From contig DAOTYI010000135.1 of assembly GCA_034434895.1 (NCBI GenBank), forward strand, positions 1 through 16,617: a stretch of DNA of 16,617 bases, in the 5' to 3' direction. This document shows, piece by piece, positions 1 through 5,567 of the stretch. The translations under genes were made by a program, and so were the position numbers. Numbering within the stretch: position 1 is the first letter of the stretch; the number at the start of each line of letters is the position of its first letter. Source of the DNA: DAOTXL01 sp034434895. Its GTDB lineage: Bacteria > Chloroflexota > Anaerolineae > JAAYZQ01. The notes below the pieces were generated by a model. That model worked only from the letters and a program-made list of their open reading frames with translations, did no database searches and had not been told where the DNA came from.

Positions 1-379
1 GAATGGGGGTGAACCCAGCCGTCAGGATTGGGGTGGCGGGGAGAGTGGGCAGTTCCAGCTCCCTGGCGACGGCCGGGGCCGCTTCCATGCCCGGTCCCAC
101 CCGCAGCCGATAGAAAATCGCATAGCCGACAAAGAGAACGCTCAGGACGATGCTGATGCTCAGGCTCATCACCACCAGCTCGATGAGGGTAATGGGGCGG
201 CGCGGGTGTCTCAGCCGTGGACAGCGCCGGTATGCCGGGGTCAGGCAGATTTCGGCCTGGTAGGCGCTCCCGATCCGTTCGCCCTGGCCCCGCAGGTAGC
301 AGCGATGGCGGGAGCTCGGCACCAGGAGCAGTTGCCGCCGATCGCCCTGCAAGCCCAGGTGGGGACATGGCCCGGCCAT
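1..379 (-). CDS. Cys4-module single-pass membrane protein, N-terminal part (3' end outside window)
   Basis: The gene begins with ATG at 379 (minus), 2 nt after the mnmG stop, and runs off the left edge after about 126 residues. The AG-rich end of mnmG (GGAGGGA) acts as its ribosome binding site, so the two are likely cotranscribed and translationally coupled. The N-terminus shows a CPHLGL motif and four cysteines (C5, C27, C45, C53, the last as CP), a spacing suggesting a small metal-binding ribbon. A hydrophobic segment follows at about residues 63-90, then a Pro/Ala-rich linker. From memory, this 'CPxLGL...C...C...CP' module precedes a membrane helix and an extracytoplasmic LysM or similar domain in Chloroflexota proteins; that domain is not in the window. 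Function is unknown. Zinc binding and the topology (module in the cytoplasm) are inferences. Confidence 0.72.
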   Translation of the reverse strand, partial: MAGPCPHLGLQGDRRQLLLVPSSRHRCYLRGQGERIGSAYQAEICLTPAYRRCPRLRHPRRPITLIELVVMSLSISIVLSVLFVGYAIFYRLRVGPGMEAAPAVARELELPTLPATPILTAGFTPI

Positions 380-381
380 CG

Positions 382-2319
382 CTACCCGGCTCCCTCCAGC
401 CGCTTGAGATGGACCAGCAGAACCGAGATGTCTGCCGGATTGACCCCGGCCAGCCGCGCTGCCTGGCCGACGGTGGCCGGGCGGACGGCAGCCAGCTTTT
501 CCTGAGCTTCGGCGCGCAGGCCGCGCAGGGCCCGATAGTCCAGGTCTGGCGGGATGCGGCGCTCCTCCAGACGGCGGAAGCGGGCGACCTCCATCTGCTG
601 CTTTTCGATGTACCCGGCATATTTGGCTTCAATCTCCACCTGTTCGGCCACATCAGGCGGTAGTGGCTCCGGTGGCGGGACAAGCCTGGCCAACAGGCGA
701 TAGTCCACCTCCGGCCGGCGCAGGAATTGCAGGGCGTTGACGCCGTCATTCAGAGGGGGCAGGCCGGCCTGGGCCAGGCGGTCGTTGATCTCTTGATCGC
801 CAGGGCGAAGCCAGGTGGCCCGCAGGCGGGCCAATTCGGCCTCGATGGCGCGGCGTCTGGTTTCGACCGCCTGATAGCGTTCGCGGGGCAGCAACCCGAC
901 CTGATAGCCGATCTCGGCCAGGCGCAGGTCGGCATTGTCCTGGCGGAGCAGCAGGCGGTATTCGGCCCGGCCGGTCAGGATGCGGTATGGTTCGTCAATC
1001 TCCCTGGTCACCAGATCGTCAATCAGCACGCCGATATAGGCCTGGTCACGGCGCAGGATGACCGGTGGCCGGCCCTGTGCTTTGAGCGCAGCATTGATCC
1101 CGGCGATGATCCCCTGAGCGGCAGCCTCCTCATAGCCGCTGGTGCCGTTGATCTGGCCGGCGTGAAACAGCCCCTCGATCCGCCTGGTCTCCAGCGAGGC
1201 GCTCACCTCCCGGCAGGGCACACTGTCATACTCGATGGCATAACCGGGGCGCATGATCTCCGCCTGGCGCGTGGCCGGGATGGAGTGGAGCATGGCCAGC
1301 TGCACCTCTTCCGGCATGCCGGTGAAAAAGCCCTGGACATATACCTCGCCGCTGTGCCAGCCCTCCGGCTCCAGGAAGAGCTGGTGGCGCTCTTTGTGGG
1401 GAAAGCGCACCACCTTCTCCTCGAAGCTGGGACAGTAGCGGGGCCCGGCAGCTTCCAGCGCCCCCGGCGCAATGGGGGAGCGGTGCAGGTTGTCGCGCAC
1501 CACCCGCAGCGTCTCGGCGGTGGTATAGACCGAGTAGCAGGGCAATTGAGGCCGCCAGCCGTCCAACTGCGCGGCCGGATAGACCGGATTGGGTGGGGTC
1601 AGCAAGAACTCGGGGATCCCCTGCCCCTTATCCCCTATCCCCTGCTTCTGAAATTGAAGAGGAACATCACTGCCAGGTTGTACCTCGGTCAGGGTGAAAT
1701 CAATGGTCCGGGCGTCAATGCGCGGCGGGGTATTGGTTTGCAGGCGGATCAGGGGGAAGCCCAACTCGCGCAGGCAGGCTGCCAGCCCTGTGGCCGGGAA
1801 CTCACCGGCGCGTCCGGCCGGCCAGCTCTGCTCACCGCTGAGGATGCGCCCGGCCAGAAAGGTGCCGGTGGTCAACACCACGGTCCGACCCCGATACTGA
1901 CGCCCGGTGTGGGTGATGACCCCCTGCACCCGGTCGCCCTGGACCAGCAGCCGCTCGACCAGGGCCTGCTTGAGGTGCAGGTTGGGCGTCGTCTCCAGGG
2001 TGTGTTTCATATAGAGCGAATAGCGCCGTTTGTCAGCCTGGGCGCGCAACGCCCAGACCGCCGGCCCTTTGCTCTGGTTCAACAGGCGGATCTGGATGAA
2101 GGTGGCGTCGGTGGCGCGGGCCATCTCGCCGCCCAGGGCGTCAATCTCGCGCACCAGGTGGCCTTTCCCCGGCCCGCCGATGCTGGGGTTGCACGGCATC
2201 TGGGCCACCAGGTCCAGGTTCATGGTCAGCAGCAGCGTCTGGGCTCCCATGCGCGCTGCGGCCAGGGCGGCTTCACAGCCGGCGTGCCCGGCGCCGACGA
2301 CAATCACATCATAATCCAT
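382..2319 (-). CDS. mnmG: tRNA uridine-5-carboxymethylaminomethyl modification enzyme MnmG (GidA)
   Basis: This FAD enzyme, with MnmE, installs the (carboxymethyl)aminomethyl group at C5 of wobble uridine 34 in certain tRNAs, in the cytoplasm. The 645-residue product has the N-terminal FAD motif VGAGHAGCEAA (residues 8-18), the PCNPSIGG block (42-49), GPRYCPSFEEK, FLEPEG, the hallmark AGQINGTSGYEEAAAQG (about 383-399) and the YIGVLIDDLVT block, then the helical MnmE/tRNA-binding C-terminus. ATG at 2319 is preferred because GGGGGGAGGG lies just upstream; an upstream TTG at 2340 would sit in the promoter. Relative to E. coli MnmG from memory, there is an insertion of about 20 residues around 220-250, partly encoded by a G-quadruplex-forming repeat. 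mnmE is not in the window. Identity is secure. Confidence 0.97.
   Translation of the reverse strand: MDYDVIVVGAGHAGCEAALAAARMGAQTLLLTMNLDLVAQMPCNPSIGGPGKGHLVREIDALGGEMARATDATFIQIRLLNQSKGPAVWALRAQADKRRYSLYMKHTLETTPNLHLKQALVERLLVQGDRVQGVITHTGRQYRGRTVVLTTGTFLAGRILSGEQSWPAGRAGEFPATGLAACLRELGFPLIRLQTNTPPRIDARTIDFTLTEVQPGSDVPLQFQKQGIGDKGQGIPEFLLTPPNPVYPAAQLDGWRPQLPCYSVYTTAETLRVVRDNLHRSPIAPGALEAAGPRYCPSFEEKVVRFPHKERHQLFLEPEGWHSGEVYVQGFFTGMPEEVQLAMLHSIPATRQAEIMRPGYAIEYDSVPCREVSASLETRRIEGLFHAGQINGTSGYEEAAAQGIIAGINAALKAQGRPPVILRRDQAYIGVLIDDLVTREIDEPYRILTGRAEYRLLLRQDNADLRLAEIGYQVGLLPRERYQAVETRRRAIEAELARLRATWLRPGDQEINDRLAQAGLPPLNDGVNALQFLRRPEVDYRLLARLVPPPEPLPPDVAEQVEIEAKYAGYIEKQQMEVARFRRLEERRIPPDLDYRALRGLRAEAQEKLAAVRPATVGQAARLAGVNPADISVLLVHLKRLEGAG
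1618..1642 (-). other. Predicted G-quadruplex motif inside mnmG
   Basis: On the minus (coding) strand four runs of four G are separated by loops of 3, 4 and 2 nt (complementary C-runs at 1639-1642, 1632-1635, 1624-1627, 1618-1621). This fits the canonical intramolecular quadruplex pattern. It encodes roughly residues 226-234 of MnmG and lies in a stretch absent from the typical protein. The GGGGATA periodicity suggests origin by short tandem duplication. Confidence 0.7.
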
Positions 2320-2339
2320 CGCCCGGTACCCTCCCCCCA

Positions 2340-2368
2340 ATTATACCAGCGATCGGGGTTGAGGGCAA
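2340..2368 (-). promoter_or_regulatory. Promoter of mnmG
   Basis: On the minus strand, TTGCCC (2363-2368) is 17 nt from a perfect TATAAT (2340-2345) that carries the extended -10 TGG directly upstream. The predicted start near 2333 gives a leader of only about 14 nt, just covering the G-rich ribosome binding site. Confidence 0.8.
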
Positions 2369-2392
2369 CAGCATTTCAGGACATGTAACTGC

Positions 2393-2491
2393 CTACCCTC
2401 CCGCAGGTTTGGGCGCAATCTCCGCATGGAAGTGCGCTGCAATGAGCTGCCTGCCCTGTTGCCAGCCACTTTCTAACCTGCGGGAGGGTAG
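2393..2491. repeat. 17-bp perfect inverted repeat flanking a 65-nt spacer
   Basis: The arms 2393-2409 and 2475-2491 are perfect reverse complements (left arm CTACCCTCCCGCAGGTT). They enclose 65 nt with no convincing open frame. It lies in the divergent gap between mnmG and the ABC1 gene, upstream of both promoters. No flanking direct repeat is evident. Confidence 0.75.
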
Positions 2492-2500
2492 CGGGTGCTT

Positions 2501-2558
2501 GGCGGGGGTCTGTGACCCCCGCCAGGGCGGGTGGGGTGCCCGGCTCTTCTGCTTCGAA
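2501..2558 (+). repeat. Short dispersed repeat with GTC-TGT-GAC hairpin (copy 1)
   Basis: It starts with a perfect 10-bp stem hairpin (GGCGGGGGTC / GACCCCCGCC, loop TGT, 2501-2523), then TGGGGTGCCC and TTCTGCTTCGAA (2547-2558). The same three blocks in the same order recur at 8836-8890. The first block also recurs at 4988-5012. It sits just upstream of the ABC1 gene promoter. Confidence 0.65.
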
Positions 2559-2576
2559 AGCCCGGCGAGGGCCGGC

Positions 2577-2605
2577 TTGTCGAAGGCGGTCATCTGGGGT
2601 ATAAT
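2577..2605 (+). promoter_or_regulatory. Promoter of the ABC1/UbiB-family gene
   Basis: TTGTCG (2577-2582) is 17 nt from a perfect TATAAT (2600-2605). The predicted start near 2612 leaves a short leader containing the GGAAGGAG ribosome binding site. Confidence 0.7.
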
Positions 2606-2639
2606 GGGACCAATGGCCCCGGGATGGGAAGGAGAAGCG

Positions 2640-4334
2640 ATGCCCTTCTTGTCGTTTCGTCGTCGCCTGGCCGAGATCGGCCGGGTGCGGTGGATCATCG
2701 AGGTGCTGGTGCGAAACGGCCTGGGCTTTCTGGTGGAACAACTGGCCCTCGACCGTTTCGTGCCCCGCTTCTGGCGGCGGCGACGGCTCCACGCCGACCG
2801 GGAGGTGAGCCGGCTGACCATGCCCCAGCGGCTACGGCGCACTCTGGAAGAGCTGGGGGCGACCTACATCAAGCTGGGTCAGCTCCTCAGCGGGCGGGCC
2901 GATCTGCTGCCCCGCGAGTATATCGAAGAACTGTCCAGGTTGCTCGACGCCGCGCCACCGGTGCCGGCGACGGCCATCCGCCAGACCATTGAACAGGAGC
3001 TGGGCGCGCCGGTGGGGGAGCTGTTTGCCACCTTTGACGACACCCCCATTGCCGCCGCTTCCATCGGACAGGTGCATCGCGCCACCCTGCCTGACGGGCA
3101 GGCGGTGGTGGTCAAGGTTCAGCGGCCGGGCATCGAACAGGTGGTTGAAGCCGATCTGGACCTCTTGTTGCGCCAGGCCCGCTTTCTCGAAAAACGGTCT
3201 GAGATGATGCGCGACTATAATGTGTTGGGCATCGCCCAGGAGCTGGCTCTCTCGCTGCGGGAAGAGCTGGACTACAAGATCGAAGGCCGCAACGCCGAGC
3301 GGCTGCGGACCAACCTCCAGGGTGATGCCCGCTTTCGGATCCCTCACGTCTATTGGAACCTGACCACGCGGCGGGTCATCACCCTGGAGCGCCTCGATGG
3401 CATCCAGTTTAACGATCTGGAGCGGCTGCGGCAGGCAGGCTATGACCTGTCCTCCATCGCCCGCACCACCCTCGAGGCCTATCTCAAGCAGATCTTTGTG
3501 GACGGTTTTTACCACGCCGATCCCCACCCGGCCAACCTGATGGTCATCGGCACTCAGATCGGATTTATGGATTTCGGCACGGCAGGCTATCTCACCCCGG
3601 CTCAGAAGGACCTGTTGGGCGACCTGTTTTTGCAATTGTTGGACCAGGATGCGGGGGGCATCGCCCGCACCCTGGTCAAGATGGGGGCCACGCGGGGCCG
3701 GCCCTCCCTGGAGGCGATGGAGCGCGACCTGCAACGGCTTGTGGTGCATTACTGGGGCGTGGCGCTGGAAGAGGTCCGGCTGGGTGAGATGTTGGCCGAG
3801 ATCTTTACCACGGCCTACAAGCACAAGGTCTATCTCCCCGGCGACCTGGCGCTCCTGGCCCGCACCCTTATCACCCTGGAGGGTACCGGCTTGGCCCTGG
3901 ACCCCGGCTTTGTGGTGGTAGAGGCTGTGCGCCCCTTTGCCGAGCGGTTGATCCAGGAGCGGCTGTCTCCCCTCATGGCCGGGCGACGGGCGCTGCGCGC
4001 CGTGCGTCAGGCGGTGGACCTGGCTCAGGCTTTTCCCCGCCGCCTGGACGATCTGTGGGACCGGCTGGAAGAGGGAGAGCTGACCGTAGGGGTGGACCTG
4101 CGCCGCCTGGAGCTGCTCATTGCCCGGTTGAACAACATGGTCAACCGCATCGCCTTCAGCGTGGTGGTGGCGGCGCTCATCGTTGGCTCGGCGCTGATCC
4201 TGCTGGGAGGCAAAGAGTCGTGGCACCTGCCCGTGCTGGGCCTGGGCATTCCGGTGGCCCAGATCTCTTTCCTGGGGGCGGTGGCCGCCGGAGCCTGGTT
4301 GCTGATCTCCATGATCCGCTCGCGGAACCTGTGA
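2640..4334 (+). CDS. ABC1/UbiB-family atypical kinase, membrane-anchored
   Basis: This 564-residue protein belongs to the ABC1/ADCK/UbiB family of atypical protein-kinase-like ATPases, associated in other organisms with isoprenoid quinone synthesis and lipid homeostasis. It shows the family KLGQ motif (K78), the Ala-rich loop AAASIGQVH (138-146) that replaces the glycine-rich loop, the ATP-binding lysine in VVKVQ (K159), EELDY (208-212), the catalytic HADPHPAN block (D294) and the metal-binding DFG (D311). Two hydrophobic segments near 503-523 and 536-560 form a C-terminal membrane hairpin, common in bacterial UbiB. The ATG at 2640 has GGAAGGAG 5 nt upstream and lies downstream of the promoter. 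No quinone biosynthesis genes are adjacent, so the in vivo substrate is unknown and no ubiB symbol is given. Confidence 0.93.
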   Translation: MPFLSFRRRLAEIGRVRWIIEVLVRNGLGFLVEQLALDRFVPRFWRRRRLHADREVSRLTMPQRLRRTLEELGATYIKLGQLLSGRADLLPREYIEELSRLLDAAPPVPATAIRQTIEQELGAPVGELFATFDDTPIAAASIGQVHRATLPDGQAVVVKVQRPGIEQVVEADLDLLLRQARFLEKRSEMMRDYNVLGIAQELALSLREELDYKIEGRNAERLRTNLQGDARFRIPHVYWNLTTRRVITLERLDGIQFNDLERLRQAGYDLSSIARTTLEAYLKQIFVDGFYHADPHPANLMVIGTQIGFMDFGTAGYLTPAQKDLLGDLFLQLLDQDAGGIARTLVKMGATRGRPSLEAMERDLQRLVVHYWGVALEEVRLGEMLAEIFTTAYKHKVYLPGDLALLARTLITLEGTGLALDPGFVVVEAVRPFAERLIQERLSPLMAGRRALRAVRQAVDLAQAFPRRLDDLWDRLEEGELTVGVDLRRLELLIARLNNMVNRIAFSVVVAALIVGSALILLGGKESWHLPVLGLGIPVAQISFLGAVAAGAWLLISMIRSRNL

Positions 4335-4361
4335 AAAACAGAAGGCGAGGTGGATAGCTGG

Positions 4362-4733
4362 TTATGCCATCCCCTTGAGCAGCGGCTCCAGGCAGAACTT
4401 TTCGCCGACCTCTACGCGGGTGGCGGGCGGGACGGGCAGCGCATAGGCCCGCCAAAACAGCTCGGCCGCGCAGGAAAAGATCGCCACCCCCCCCTGGTGG
4501 CGATGGCCGTTGGTCTTGAGATACAGCCCGACGATCTCCATATCCTCTTTGATGGCCTCCTGGCATTCGGGCTGGTGGTGGCAGGCCTCCAGGTGTTTGT
4601 GCATCTCCTGCATAAAATCGGCATAGGCCGACTCGCGCCGCTGGGGGGTGTCCAGAGGCAGATAGGCGCTCACCGTGACGCGGCCATGGCTGTCAAAGGA
4701 TTGCAGTATCTGTAGGTCCCGGTGCGGGATCAA
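4362..4733 (-). pseudogene. N-terminal fragment of a bacterial eRF1-like (baeRF-type) protein
   Basis: The 123-residue reading frame resembles the N-terminal part of bacterial proteins related to archaeal/eukaryotic release factor 1: a VTVSAYLPLDTP strand near the start, a helical middle, GGVAIFSCA (family GxAIFS-like block), then WRAYALPVPPATRVEVGEKF and LEPLL. In that family, as I recall, two further domains follow and totals are roughly 350-400 residues. Here the frame stops right after the N-terminal domain, 27 nt from the convergent ABC1 stop. The TTG at 4733 is preferred because GGAGG lies 5 nt upstream, it is downstream of the predicted transcription start, and the resulting start fits the family. 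I infer a truncated remnant. A genuine small single-domain protein is possible because the promoter looks intact. Confidence 0.55.
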
Positions 4734-4805
4734 CCTCTCCTCCGACGTTGTCCCTGATGTCGCCCTGGAATTTGCTGGCATGGAGCTGGAGCAGGCGCTG
4801 CAAAA

Positions 4806-4835
4806 AGTATAGCACACGCCTTAAAGCTGTGTCAA
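4806..4835 (-). promoter_or_regulatory. Near-consensus promoter of the eRF1-like fragment
   Basis: On the minus strand a perfect TTGACA (4830-4835) is 18 nt from TATACT (4806-4811), with TGC just upstream as an extended -10. The predicted start near 4799 rules out the earliest in-frame ATG and leaves a leader of about 65 nt. Confidence 0.75.
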
Positions 4836-4883
4836 ATCGTGGAGCGGGCCTGGCACTTTCCTGCTCCGGCAAGGCCTCTCGTC

Positions 4884-5000
4884 CATACGCATCAAGCTAA
4901 GCGACCAAGTCGCACCTCAGGGGCCTGCGGCAGGGCATCCACCGGCGTGGATGCCTCCGTCCGCCTGCGCTTTAACTTGATGCCAATGGTCACAGACCCC
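4884..5000 (-). repeat. Multi-hairpin dispersed repeat, copy D (short form)
   Basis: Read on the minus strand this copy runs from GGCATCAAGTTAAA through GCGGACGG, the AGGCATCCAC/GTGGATGCC hairpin (loop GCCG), CTGCCGCAGG and a GAGGTGCGACTTGG block to CTTAGCTTGATGCGTATG. The two ends are inverted (GCATCAAGTTAA versus GCATCAAGCTAA), so this copy looks like a complete small element with terminal inverted repeats of about 12-15 bp. It lacks the large first hairpin present in copies A-C. It overlaps the second short repeat (GGTCACAGACCCCCGCC, 4988-5004). It fills most of the 4818-5044 gap between the eRF1-like and rpsO promoters. Confidence 0.8.
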
Positions 5001-5044
5001 CGCCGGGCAATGGAAACCATTTTTTGCCGGATGACGGGTTCCAT

Positions 5045-5073
5045 TTGCACACCCGGCCATCTTGTGCTATAAT
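5045..5073 (+). promoter_or_regulatory. Promoter of rpsO-pnp
   Basis: TTGCAC (5045-5050) is 17 nt from a perfect TATAAT (5068-5073) with the extended -10 TGC. The predicted start near 5080 gives a leader of about 68 nt before the rpsO GTG. The leader contains CAGGC-ATGA-GCCTG and GGCAG/CTGCC pairings that could form alternative folds. S15 represses its own mRNA in several bacteria, but I see no recognisable published S15 leader class here. Confidence 0.8.
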
Positions 5074-5148
5074 CTTTGTGAATCAGGCAGGCATGAGCCT
5101 GGCCTCTCTGCCGATCAGAGAATCAGAGTATTGAGAAAGGATCGGGTT

Positions 5149-5418
5149 GTGGCGCTGACGAAAACGGAAAAGACGGAGATCATTGAGCGGTATAACATGC
5201 ACCCCGGCGACACCGGTTCACCGGAGGTTCAGATTGCCCTGCTGACGACCAGGATCAACCAGCTCACAGAGCACCTGAAGCTGCACAGGAACGACGATCA
5301 CTCCCGCCGCGGCCTGTACAAACTGGTCGGCCAGCGGCGCAGACACCTGGAATATCTCAAGAACAAAGACGCAGAGCGTTATCGCCGGATCGTCGAGCGA
5401 CTTGGGTTGCGTCGCTAA
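5149..5418 (+). CDS. rpsO: 30S ribosomal protein S15
   Basis: S15 binds 16S rRNA at a central-domain three-way junction and helps nucleate the platform of the small subunit. The product is 89 residues, the standard length, and contains the hallmark HPGDTGSPEVQIALLT (17-32), the INQLTEHLKLHRNDDHSRRGL block and the YLKNKD..RY C-terminus. The start is GTG at 5149, with AGAAAGGA ending 7 nt upstream, giving the canonical M-A-L-T-K N-terminus. It has its own promoter and is followed by pnp after 149 nt, the conserved bacterial order. The intergenic space contains a perfectly positioned small hairpin but no T-run, so readthrough into pnp is likely. Confidence 0.97.
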   Translation: MALTKTEKTEIIERYNMHPGDTGSPEVQIALLTTRINQLTEHLKLHRNDDHSRRGLYKLVGQRRRHLEYLKNKDAERYRRIVERLGLRR

Positions 5419-5428
5419 AGAATTTGGA

Positions 5429-5453
5429 GGGTAACTGCGAGCAGTTGCCCTAC
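5429..5453. repeat. Short palindromic repeat GGGYAACTGC-GA-GCAGTTGCCC (copy 1)
   Basis: GGGTAACTGC (5429-5438) and GCAGTTGCCC (5441-5450) form a 9-10 bp stem with one G-T wobble, followed by TAC. A nearly identical copy lies at 11902-11926. It has no T-tract, so it is not an intrinsic terminator. In the rpsO-pnp spacer it could be an RNA-processing or stability hairpin. Confidence 0.75.
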
Positions 5454-5567
5454 TTCAGGGGAGGCGGGTGTCAGGAATTGGGGAGTGTGCCCTGAGCCTG
5501 GATTTGCGCCAGGACCCAGTTCCCAGTCCCTGGACCCTGCCTCCCTGCATAGATTTTGGAGGAAAAA

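Noticed and set aside
727..2388. Long open frame on the plus strand opposite mnmG, about 550 codons
   Set aside because: It is a shadow of high-GC codon bias in mnmG. It has no ribosome binding site or recognisable motif, and the minus-strand protein is unmistakable.
2832..4226. Long minus-strand frame opposite the ABC1-family gene
   Set aside because: The ABC1 motifs on the plus strand are complete, and the antisense frame is low in any recognisable domain.
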